The notes under the pieces were generated by a model. That model did not search any database. It was given only the letters and a program-made list of their open reading frames with translations, and was not told where the DNA came from. The position numbers were made by a program, and so were the translations under genes. This document shows, in pieces, positions 1 to 6,578 of a DNA stretch of 8,225 nt. The DNA is taken from NCBI GenBank assembly GCA_017419065.1, contig JAFOMB010000029.1, positions 1-8,225 on the forward strand, in the 5' to 3' direction. The DNA comes from Erysipelotrichaceae bacterium (lineage in GTDB: Bacteria > Bacillota_I > Bacilli_A > Erysipelotrichales > Erysipelotrichaceae). Position 1 is the stretch's first letter; the number at the start of each line of letters is the position of its first letter.

Positions 1-321
1 GACATAGGAGATGCCGTTTCCGCTTGTCTTGACCTCAATGTCCGGATGACTGTATTCCAGAAAATCCACCGGATCGAATTCCGGAGACGGAAAACCGGAG
101 ATCTGATAGGCATGGGTCTCATCAGTCAGGATGATGTAGTGGTCCCCTTCCTCGACTTTGAGTTCCAGGCCCTTCGGTGTATAGAAGACCATGTCGTCAA
201 AGGTATGACGGTCATAGTTCTCCTCCAGTTCCTTCTGAGGATCCGGCGCTTTCGAACCGGAACAGCCGAAGAGACTGAGTAAGAGAAAAACGGAAAACAG
301 ACAGATAATGATTCTCTTCAT
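1..321 (-). CDS. Small lipoprotein of unknown function (3' end outside window)
   Basis: This reading frame starts with ATG at 321-319 and stays open for 107 codons to the window edge, so the C-terminus is missing. The N-terminus is a classic lipoprotein signal peptide: a short basic start (MKR), a hydrophobic core of about 15 residues, then the lipobox LFGC with the predicted lipidated Cys at residue 20. A Ser/Gly/Pro linker follows, then a soluble acidic region containing TPKGLELKVEEGDHYIIL and QISGFPSPEFDPVDFLEY. Lipidation predicts anchoring to the outer face of the membrane. A GGGAG Shine-Dalgarno sits 8 bases before the ATG, which supports this start, and a -10 box lies just upstream. 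It follows a terminator, so it is probably a separate transcription unit from the gyrase operon. I do not recognise the mature domain and assign no function. Confidence 0.8.
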   Translation of the reverse strand, partial: MKRIIICLFSVFLLLSLFGCSGSKAPDPQKELEENYDRHTFDDMVFYTPKGLELKVEEGDHYIILTDETHAYQISGFPSPEFDPVDFLEYSHPDIEVKTSGNGISYV

Positions 322-329
322 AATATCGA

Positions 330-334
330 CTCCC
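330..334 (-). promoter_or_regulatory. Shine-Dalgarno of the lipoprotein gene
   Basis: GGGAG on the minus strand, 8 bases before the ATG at 321. It decides the start of the lipoprotein, whose signal peptide begins exactly there. If the -10 box at 349-344 is used, the leader is only about 16 bases, so the site lies almost at the 5' end of the transcript. Confidence 0.6.
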
Positions 335-343
335 ATTAAAATC

Positions 344-372
344 ATTATATAACAGACCTAAAGAAAGCCTCA
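344..372 (-). promoter_or_regulatory. Probable sigma-A-type promoter of the lipoprotein gene
   Basis: A perfect -10 hexamer TATAAT lies at 349-344 on the minus strand, in an AT-rich stretch immediately before the lipoprotein's Shine-Dalgarno. At a 17-base spacing the -35 position (372-367) reads TGAGGC, a poor match to TTGACA, so the promoter may be weak or need an activator. The -35 position falls inside the downstream arm of the preceding terminator. The -10 and its position are seen; promoter function is inferred. Confidence 0.5.
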
Positions 373-386
373 TCATCGATGAGACT
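360..386 (-). terminator. Rho-independent terminator of the gyrase-tldDE operon
   Basis: On the minus strand AGTCTCATC (386-378) pairs with GATGAGGCT (374-366) across a 3-base GAT loop. This gives a 9-bp stem with one G-T wobble, followed by TTCTTT at 365-360. It starts about 40 bases after the tldE stop codon and points the same way as the operon, which suits transcription termination. The stem is moderate in GC and the T tract is interrupted by one C, so termination may be incomplete. Confidence 0.65.
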
Positions 387-427
387 GTCTAAATTATGCT
401 TTATTGAACTTTTCTTTTCCCTTCCCT
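387..427. other. Short non-coding 3' untranslated stretch after tldE
   Basis: These 41 bases between the tldE stop and the terminator stem are purine-rich then AT-rich on the minus strand (GGGAAGGGAAAAGAAAAG, then AATAAAGCATAATTTAGACAG). I see no open frame with a ribosome binding site, no second hairpin and no convincing promoter here. Confidence 0.5.
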
Positions 428-1708
428 TTATTCGATACCGGTAACTGTAACTTTCTCAAGTCTGGTCACAGACGGGATCTCGACGTTGTTGAAGTGACGG
501 GTATTGACGGACATATACATCTCCTTCAGGGCTTCCTTGAGGTCACCGGAGACGGAGCCGCCGGATACCGGTGTGATGATATCACCGTCATGATAGTAGG
601 CCAGACGGATCTCTCCGAAGATGTCCCCGGTAATACTGTCGACCTGGAAATCAGAGAATTCCACGATCTCAAGATAGGTACCGGAACGCAGTTCTTCCTC
701 GCTCTTTGTGCCGCCGGAGATGACCCAGTTGGAGACAGAGAAGCTGTCTTCGAGACCCATATACTGCGAGAACATACGGCTGCCCCAGTAGGCTTCCGGG
801 ATGCTGTCCTTCATCAGGACCAGATCTCTGATCGGAGCACCGTCCCGGTCATAGGCGAAGTTCTCACTGGAGTTCGGCAGGACTCTTCTGGCTTCCAGAG
901 TGACCTTGTCGCCTCTGATATCCTCGCTGATCGGCTTGCCTAGTTCAAAGGAGGACATCTTCCGGTAGACATAAGCCGTATCCAGATTGTCCAGGAAATA
1001 ATTGTAGATCTCAATAGCCGCGTCGGTAGAGAAGAGGACCGGGCATTCTCCGAGTTTCGGAGTCGGTTTTGTGACCAGTCTGTCTCTTCCATAGCGGAGC
1101 GTGTCTTCTATCTCCCTCCTGATGTATTCTTCATCACAGGAGCCTAGGGTGTAGTAGCGGTATAATTCGATCTCGTGTTCCTCGTTCTTCGCGTTGACGA
1201 CGACATCCAGTGCAGAAGATGGATAGACTTCTGTGATGTCGATGCCTCTGGAAGTGATGAAGCGTCTTCTGGTGATGTTGTAGAAGATTTCATAGGAGTT
1301 GAGATATTCGCTCTCTGTCTCTTCTACTGACGCAAAGGTCTTCAAGAAGCGGGCAGCTTCTTCCTTCGCATCCGGTACGCTCACGTCGATCGCTTCCGCA
1401 TCCTTCGGAGCGCAGAGTTCATAAGGTCTGTTCTTGACCAGGGAAGCCTGATAGATGAGACCGTCGATATATTTCTTGATTTCTTCTTCAGAAGAGTCTA
1501 CCGGTACTTCTCCGGAGGCAAAGCCGAGGAACTGTCCGTCATCGACTTTCTTATAGACTTTGACACGGATGTGTTCTACCTTCTTGGCACGGTTCTGATC
1601 GAGGTCATGACGGATGAAGTAGAATTCCCAGCCTGTCGTGACAGACTGAGTTACCTCATAATCATCCGCTGCGGAATTCTTTAATACATCCAGTACTGTT
1701 TCCAGCAT
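428..1708 (-). CDS. tldE: TldE/PmbA family protein, non-catalytic subunit of the TldD/TldE protease
   Basis: A complete 426-residue protein, slightly shorter than E. coli TldE (about 450). Family-typical stretches are VLPNSSENFAYDRDGAPIRD (276-295), AYWGSRMFSQYMG (306-318), the conserved C-terminal strand EIVEFSDFQVDSITGDIFGE (347-366) and the glycine-rich GSVSGDL (384-390). Where TldD carries HEXXXH, this protein has FSTDAAIEIYNYFLDNLD (226-243) with no zinc-binding motif. It is therefore the non-catalytic partner, which in E. coli assembles with TldD around a shared internal chamber. It is cytoplasmic: no signal peptide or membrane segment. The ATG lies one base after the tldD stop, and the purine-rich GAGGTTAGGA inside the tldD end supplies the ribosome site, so translational coupling and balanced subunit output are likely. 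The natural substrate cannot be told from the sequence. Confidence 0.9.
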   Translation of the reverse strand: MLETVLDVLKNSAADDYEVTQSVTTGWEFYFIRHDLDQNRAKKVEHIRVKVYKKVDDGQFLGFASGEVPVDSSEEEIKKYIDGLIYQASLVKNRPYELCAPKDAEAIDVSVPDAKEEAARFLKTFASVEETESEYLNSYEIFYNITRRRFITSRGIDITEVYPSSALDVVVNAKNEEHEIELYRYYTLGSCDEEYIRREIEDTLRYGRDRLVTKPTPKLGECPVLFSTDAAIEIYNYFLDNLDTAYVYRKMSSFELGKPISEDIRGDKVTLEARRVLPNSSENFAYDRDGAPIRDLVLMKDSIPEAYWGSRMFSQYMGLEDSFSVSNWVISGGTKSEEELRSGTYLEIVEFSDFQVDSITGDIFGEIRLAYYHDGDIITPVSGGSVSGDLKEALKEMYMSVNTRHFNNVEIPSVTRLEKVTVTGIE

Positions 1709-1709
1709 A

Positions 1710-3143
1710 TTATCCTAACCTCGCTTTCGTCTTGAGATACGGGCCGCCGTCGGAGACCTTGACCCATTCCTTGTGTCCCTTGCCGCAGGCACCGGAACCG
1801 AAGACTTCACGGTCTGTAGAGGCCATGGAGATATTTCCGAGAAGATCCGGTACATAGCCGGTCATGATGACAGGCGCGACGACCTTGCCGGTGAGTTTGC
1901 CGTCCTTGATCTCCCTGCCACACTGGATGATGCACTGGATGCCCCAGTGTTTCGGGTCTTCCATGCCGCTCTCCATGCCGTCCAGGAGATAGCCGTATTC
2001 GATGGAAGCGATCATGTCTTCCAGCTTGTCTTCTCCGGAATCGAAGATCGTATTGGTCATACGGGTGTAGGCTTTATGTTCGAAGTTTTCCCTCTTGCCA
2101 TTGCCGGTAGCCACCGTTCCCAAGCGTTTGGCAGATAAGGCATCGCAGATACCTGTCTTCAGGATGCCGTGATCGATCTCGATGACATCCCCGGCCAGTG
2201 TTCCTTCATCATCGAAGGCATAGGACGTGACATTTTTGGCACAAAGGGCTCCTTCATGCATGGTGACGAGGTCGGAACCGACTCTCTTGCCGATGTACTC
2301 TGCCCCGAGAGCTCTGCCCTTGACGAACATATCCATCTCGACACCGTGTCCAAACGCTTCATGGGCGATGAGGCCGGTGACTTCCGGAGAGGTGATGACG
2401 TCATATTCACCAGGTACGATCCTCTCCGCGTTCAGCAGTTCTTCACCCTTGGCGATGGTCTCTTCCAGTTTTCCTTCCAGATCCCGGAAGAGTTCCGGTC
2501 CGCAGAGACCGGAGACGCTGCTGTAGTTGAGACGGGTATTCCCTTCTTTGGACATCACAACTGCCAGCATGCCTTCGGAATAGACATAGCTCTGTCTCAG
2601 GTAACGGTTCCGGCTTAAGAATAATTTATTGATGTGGGTAGACTGTCCTCTGACCATACAGTCGATGATGTTCTCACTCATCGTCATCCCCTGATCGGAG
2701 ATCTTCGTGAAGGATTCGACCATACCGCTGACATCCATCTCTTCCGGCAGGAATTCCGCTTCCTTTTCGGTATAGAGGATGAGAGGTTCATCATCGAGGA
2801 CCGGTGTCTCGTAGATACCGGAAGATGCTGCCTTCAATACTTCCAGCTGAGCATCCAGTGTCGTCATGATCTCTTCCGCGAGTTCTTCTACCTTATCAGC
2901 GTTTATCCCGTTGAAGGAATACTCGCTGTAAAGACCGTCCTTATAGACACGGACGACATTGCCTCTTTCCGAGGTCATCGTCTGATTGGAGACTGTCTTG
3001 GCATGCTGGGAGATCGCGACGGCAAGTCCCTTGGAGTCAGTCGAGAGGATGGAGACGTAGTCGTATCTCTCTTCAAGGATACGCAGCAGCTTCTCCAGAG
3101 ATGGATAGATGCTGTTCAGATAGCGGGAAAAAGGTGCTTTCAT
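1710..3143 (-). CDS. tldD: TldD zinc metallopeptidase, catalytic subunit
   Basis: A complete 477-residue protein, the normal length for TldD (U62 peptidase family). The zinc motif HEAFGH (HEXXXH) is at residues 261-266 within TGLIAHEAFGHGVEMDMF. The C-terminal GSGACGKGH places a Cys at 453, matching the third zinc ligand known in E. coli TldD (His262, His266, Cys454). Active-site glutamate 262 is present, so the enzyme looks intact. The family cleaves unfolded or unstructured peptides inside a TldD/TldE assembly; in E. coli it matures microcin B17 and degrades the antitoxin CcdA. No leader peptide or membrane segment is visible, so it acts in the cytoplasm. The ATG follows the nucleoside hydrolase stop by 15 bases, with AAAGGA 7 bases upstream of the start. 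No RiPP precursor or toxin-antitoxin gene is seen in the window, so the local substrate is unknown. Confidence 0.93.
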   Translation of the reverse strand: MKAPFSRYLNSIYPSLEKLLRILEERYDYVSILSTDSKGLAVAISQHAKTVSNQTMTSERGNVVRVYKDGLYSEYSFNGINADKVEELAEEIMTTLDAQLEVLKAASSGIYETPVLDDEPLILYTEKEAEFLPEEMDVSGMVESFTKISDQGMTMSENIIDCMVRGQSTHINKLFLSRNRYLRQSYVYSEGMLAVVMSKEGNTRLNYSSVSGLCGPELFRDLEGKLEETIAKGEELLNAERIVPGEYDVITSPEVTGLIAHEAFGHGVEMDMFVKGRALGAEYIGKRVGSDLVTMHEGALCAKNVTSYAFDDEGTLAGDVIEIDHGILKTGICDALSAKRLGTVATGNGKRENFEHKAYTRMTNTIFDSGEDKLEDMIASIEYGYLLDGMESGMEDPKHWGIQCIIQCGREIKDGKLTGKVVAPVIMTGYVPDLLGNISMASTDREVFGSGACGKGHKEWVKVSDGGPYLKTKARLG

Positions 3144-3158
3144 ATTCTGATCCTTTCC

Positions 3159-4103
3159 TTAGCGCAGGATGTCCCGGATCGAAGAAGTGAAGGAATCTAA
3201 GAAGGCCTTCTCATCGACATCCAGGGCATACTGTGTCGTTTTATGTTCTTTGTTCAGCAGGTCTCTGTCCGTGACAGTTCTGCCGCGGCTCTCCCCTTCC
3301 AGATCGACTGTCAGACAGATCGGAAGAGAGTCTTTGATGAGTTCCGGATAGAGGGCGCACGCATAAGCCAGTGGATCATGCATGGCACCGCCGATCACAT
3401 CACCGAACTCGCCGGTGTAGTAATAGGCAGCCGCTCCATAGAGGAGTTCGCTCTTGTCAGTATCGATTTCTTTCCAGGAGGCGATATCAGAGCCGGTGAT
3501 GATCGTTTTGAGTGTCACGTCAAGTCCTATCAGAACTAATGGAAGATCGCTCTCCAGGACGTATTTCGCCGCTTCCGGGTCATTGTGGATGTTGGCCTCG
3601 GAGTACGGGGTCGCATTCCCTCTGATCGTCAGGGCACCGCCCATGATGACGATCTTCTCACAGAGGTGAAGAGCTTCTTCATCTTTCTTCAAGGCATCCG
3701 CCAGGTTGGTCAGAGGACCGACACAGACGAGAGTCAGGTCCTTCTGATATTCCCTGCAGAGTCTGATCATGGCGTCAGGGGCGCTCTCTTCTTCCGCCTT
3801 CTTGGAGGAGGAAGGGAGACGGACATCCCCGATGCCGTTATAACCGTGGATCCTGTGAAGGTGTTCATTCACGATCCACTCCTCCTTCTCCCATGGATGA
3901 GAAGCTCCCGGATAGACCGGGATATCTTCTCTTCCAAACAGGGAGAGGAGGTCTAAGGTGTTTTTGGTAGCGGTCTTCAGTTCGGTATTTCCAAAGATCG
4001 TGGAGACAGCAATCAGATCTCCGGCTTTCTGAGAAAGCGCGTAGGTGATCGCTAAGGCATCATCGATGCCGGTATCGACATCAAGCAGCAGTTTCCTGGT
4101 CAT
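3159..4103 (-). CDS. Inosine-uridine-preferring nucleoside hydrolase (IunH family)
   Basis: A complete 314-residue protein, the usual length for this Ca2+-dependent family, which hydrolyses the N-glycosidic bond of ribonucleosides to free base and ribose in nucleoside salvage. The N-terminal fingerprint LDVDTGIDDALAI supplies the calcium-binding aspartates (D8, D10, D14, D15). N39 follows in the STIFGN segment. HGYNGIG (86-92) matches the HGxxGxG substrate loop, GPLTN (129-133) holds the threonine calcium ligand, and RGNATPYSEANIHNDPEAA (161-179) carries the ribose-binding N163, E169 and N171. HDP (242-244) carries the catalytic-site His and the last calcium Asp. Every key residue I can align is present. 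Base specificity (purine, pyrimidine or both) cannot be read here. The start lies inside gyrA (23-base overlap, different frame), so it is probably co-translated with gyrase. No other salvage gene or transporter is adjacent. Confidence 0.9.
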   Translation of the reverse strand: MTRKLLLDVDTGIDDALAITYALSQKAGDLIAVSTIFGNTELKTATKNTLDLLSLFGREDIPVYPGASHPWEKEEWIVNEHLHRIHGYNGIGDVRLPSSSKKAEEESAPDAMIRLCREYQKDLTLVCVGPLTNLADALKKDEEALHLCEKIVIMGGALTIRGNATPYSEANIHNDPEAAKYVLESDLPLVLIGLDVTLKTIITGSDIASWKEIDTDKSELLYGAAAYYYTGEFGDVIGGAMHDPLAYACALYPELIKDSLPICLTVDLEGESRGRTVTDRDLLNKEHKTTQYALDVDEKAFLDSFTSSIRDILR

Positions 4104-6567
4104 TTTCTTCCTCGCTTTCTTCTTCCTGATGGTCTAAGATCGTCACCGCGGAGACAAAAGCGCCTTCCTGCGGTTTGATCAGACGGATACCCTGGGTCGC
4201 TCTGCCGAGGGTAGAGACAGAATCGAGGTGGATACGGATGATGATGCCGTCAGAAGCCATGATCATACAGTCTTCATCACCCTGGACAGCCTTGAGAGCC
4301 ACGAGTTCACCGTTTCTCTCGTTGATATTCAGGGTCTTGACACCCTTGGCGCCGCGGGAAGTCAGACGGTAGTCTTCCAGCTTCGACTTCTTGCCGTAGC
4401 CGTACTTGGATACGACGAGGATGTTTTCGCCGTCGGCGTTCTTGCAGGCACCGATGACCTGTGAACCATCGGTATTCATACCGCGGACACCGGCTGCTGT
4501 TCTTCCCATCGGACGGACGTCGTTCTCATTGAAGCGGACAGCCTTGCCATTGGAAGCAGCGATGATGATCTCGTCATCTCCGGATGTCGGAAGGACTGAG
4601 ATCAGTTCGTCATCTTCTTTCAGAGTGATGGCGATCTTGCCGGTCTGACGGATGGAGACGAACTCTTCCGCCGGGACTCTCTTGACGACACCGTCTCTGG
4701 TGACGAAGAAGAGATAGCCGTCGAAGGAAGAATCTTTGTGTATCGGTACCAGGGCCTTGACCTTCTCGTCCTTATCGATGTTGATGATGTTGACGATCGG
4801 CAGTCCCTTGGCGCTTCTGGAGGCTTCCGGGATACGGTAGCCCTTGATGCGGTAGACTTTACCCTTATTGGTGAAGATCAGCAGAGGATCATGGGTCGAT
4901 GTCGTGATGTTCTGATCGATCAGGTCATCTTCATTGAGTCCCATGCCCTTGACACCCTTGCCGCCTCGATTCTGCAGACGGTAGGTGCTGATCGGCAGTC
5001 TCTTGATATATCCCTTCGTACTTAAGGAGATGATGATATCTTCTTCCGGAATGAGATCTTCATCTTCGACATCGACATCGCCGTCGATGATCTCTGTCCT
5101 TCTCTTGTCGCCGTACTTCTCCTTGATGGCTGTGAGTTCATTCTTGATAATCTCGACGACACGGGAGTGGTTGGCCAGGATATCCTTCAGGTCTTCAATG
5201 AGAGCCAGTAATTCATTCAGATCGCTTTCGATCTTCTCTCTCTGCAGACCTGTCAGTCTTCTCATCTGCATGTCCAGGATCGCCTTGCCCTGTGCTTCAT
5301 CAAGACCGAAGCGGTCATGGAACTTCTGCAGGACTTCCGGATCGTCCGCGGAATTGCGGATGATGGAGATGACTTCATCGATGTTGTCTAAGGCAATCTT
5401 GAGGCCCTCTAAGATATGAGCTCTCTTTTCCGACTGTTCGAGGTCGTATCTCGTCCTTCTTCGGATGACATCGATCTGGTGATCGATATAGTGCTGGATG
5501 ATCTCTCTCAAGGAGAGTAAACGCGGGGCGTTGTTTACCAGGACGTTATTGTTGACACCGAAAGAAGACTGTACCGGTGTCAACTTGTACAGCTGATTCA
5601 GGATGACTTCCGGCTGTACGTCTTTCTTGAGTTCTATCTCGATACGGACGCCGTTTCTCGCATTGGAGAGGTCTTTCATCTCGGAGATGCCGTCGATGAT
5701 CTTCTCCTTGGCCAGGGCGTGTATCTTTTCATACATCACCAGTTTATTCACGAGATACGGGATCTCACGGATGATGATCTTGTGCTTTCCCTGGCGGAGA
5801 TCTTCGACCTCGACCTTGGAACGCATGATGATGGAGCCTCTTCCTGTCTCATAAGCCTGGCGGATACCGGAGCGGCCGATGATGTAGCCGCCGGTCGGGA
5901 AGTCAGGACCCGGGATGTACTCCATGAGCTCGGCAGTCGTGATGTCCGGGTTCTCCATCTCGGCGATGATGCCGTCGATGACTTCCCCGAGGTTGTGCGG
6001 AGGCATATTGGTCGCCATACCGACCGCGATACCCATTGAACCGTTCACTAACAGGTTCGGGAACTTGGAAGGCAGTACGACCGGTTCCAAGTGTCTCGCA
6101 TCATAGTTGTCCTTCCAGTCGATGGTCTCTTTCTTGATATCCTGTACGAGTTCCAGGGAGATCTTGGACATACGCGCTTCGGTATAACGCATGGCCGCAG
6201 CGCCATCGCCATCCAGGGAGCCGAAGTTGCCGTGTCCGTCTACTAATGGATAGCGGTAGGAGAACGGCTGGGCCATACGGACCATCGTATCGTAGATGGC
6301 GGTATCGCCGTGCGGGTGATACTTACCCATGACTTCACCGACGATATTGGCCGATTTGACATGCGGTTTGTCCGGCGTGAAACCGGCGTTGTACATGGCC
6401 CAGATGACTCTTCTGTGGACAGGCTTCATGCCGTCACGTACATCCGGTAAGGCACGGTCGATGATGACGGACATCGAATAGCTTAGGAAGTCATCTCTCA
6501 TCTCCGAGGAGATGTCGACTTCCTTCATATTTCCATGATTGAAAAATCGGTTATCTAATTCTTCCAT
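4081..6567 (-). CDS. gyrA: DNA gyrase subunit A
   Basis: A complete 828-residue protein, normal for GyrA, the DNA breakage-reunion subunit that with GyrB introduces negative supercoils. The N-terminal winged-helix domain holds the quinolone region HPHGDTAIYD (84-93) and AAAMRYTEARM with catalytic Tyr128 preceded by Arg127. I180 in GSMGIAVGMATN matches the DNA-bending isoleucine. A coiled-coil arm spans roughly 360-490. The C-terminal beta-pinwheel starts near 505 and contains the GyrA box as QNRGGKG (532-538), which separates it from ParC. The tail (815-828) is strongly acidic (EEESEEEND), as in gyrases where the tail modulates DNA wrapping. At the E. coli Ser83 and Asp87 positions it has Thr89 and Asp93; Thr is a natural residue there in several species, so this site alone does not predict resistance. 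The start follows the gyrB stop by 9 bases, with a strong AAGGAGG. Confidence 0.98.
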   Translation of the reverse strand: MEELDNRFFNHGNMKEVDISSEMRDDFLSYSMSVIIDRALPDVRDGMKPVHRRVIWAMYNAGFTPDKPHVKSANIVGEVMGKYHPHGDTAIYDTMVRMAQPFSYRYPLVDGHGNFGSLDGDGAAAMRYTEARMSKISLELVQDIKKETIDWKDNYDARHLEPVVLPSKFPNLLVNGSMGIAVGMATNMPPHNLGEVIDGIIAEMENPDITTAELMEYIPGPDFPTGGYIIGRSGIRQAYETGRGSIIMRSKVEVEDLRQGKHKIIIREIPYLVNKLVMYEKIHALAKEKIIDGISEMKDLSNARNGVRIEIELKKDVQPEVILNQLYKLTPVQSSFGVNNNVLVNNAPRLLSLREIIQHYIDHQIDVIRRRTRYDLEQSEKRAHILEGLKIALDNIDEVISIIRNSADDPEVLQKFHDRFGLDEAQGKAILDMQMRRLTGLQREKIESDLNELLALIEDLKDILANHSRVVEIIKNELTAIKEKYGDKRRTEIIDGDVDVEDEDLIPEEDIIISLSTKGYIKRLPISTYRLQNRGGKGVKGMGLNEDDLIDQNITTSTHDPLLIFTNKGKVYRIKGYRIPEASRSAKGLPIVNIINIDKDEKVKALVPIHKDSSFDGYLFFVTRDGVVKRVPAEEFVSIRQTGKIAITLKEDDELISVLPTSGDDEIIIAASNGKAVRFNENDVRPMGRTAAGVRGMNTDGSQVIGACKNADGENILVVSKYGYGKKSKLEDYRLTSRGAKGVKTLNINERNGELVALKAVQGDEDCMIMASDGIIIRIHLDSVSTLGRATQGIRLIKPQEGAFVSAVTILDHQEEESEEENDQETAA
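4109..4113 (-). promoter_or_regulatory. Shine-Dalgarno of the nucleoside hydrolase inside gyrA
   Basis: GAGGA on the minus strand, 5 bases before the ATG at 4103. It is made of the codons for the acidic GyrA tail (AGC GAG GAA GAA), so one purine-rich stretch codes for gyrase residues and serves as a ribosome site. Its position fixes the hydrolase start, because the next residues (TRKLLLDVDTG) begin the family fingerprint directly. Confidence 0.65.
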
Positions 6568-6571
6568 AGGG

Positions 6572-6578
6572 CCTCCTT
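6572..6578 (-). promoter_or_regulatory. Shine-Dalgarno of gyrA overlapping the gyrB stop codon
   Basis: AAGGAGG on the minus strand, close to a perfect match to the anti-Shine-Dalgarno, 4 bases before the gyrA ATG. Its first two bases are the last two of the gyrB TAA stop (6579-6577). The spacing is on the short side. A ribosome ending gyrB sits on the gyrA start site, which suggests coupled translation and matched subunit amounts. Confidence 0.75.

Noticed and set aside
384..398. CATAAT at 398-393 as an additional -10 box
   Set aside because: No acceptable -35 lies upstream, and transcripts from it would run straight into the terminator hairpin.
322..427. A hidden RiPP precursor or small peptide substrate for TldD/TldE
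   Set aside because: The only intergenic space is 106 bases and holds a terminator and promoter; no short open frame with a ribosome site and a Cys/Ser/Gly-rich core is present.
404..943. Plus-strand open frame of 179 codons
   Set aside because: It lies fully antisense to the conserved tldE coding region, has no clear ribosome site and no recognisable domain; it is a by-product of tldE codon use.
2169..2618. Plus-strand open frame of 149 codons opposite the TldD zinc-site region
   Set aside because: It is antisense to strongly conserved TldD sequence; no promoter, ribosome site or family resemblance was seen.
2634..3200. Plus-strand open frame of 188 codons
   Set aside because: It is antisense to the N-terminal half of tldD and crosses the tldD/hydrolase junction; its composition (many Asp, His, Arg) is typical of a reverse-complement shadow frame.
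4081..6567. ParC/ParE instead of GyrA/GyrB
   Set aside because: The GyrA box QNRGGKG is present, the B subunit ends in FVKNLDI as GyrB does, and both lengths and the B-A order fit gyrase, although FGGGAYK near the start of the visible GyrB is somewhat ParE-like.
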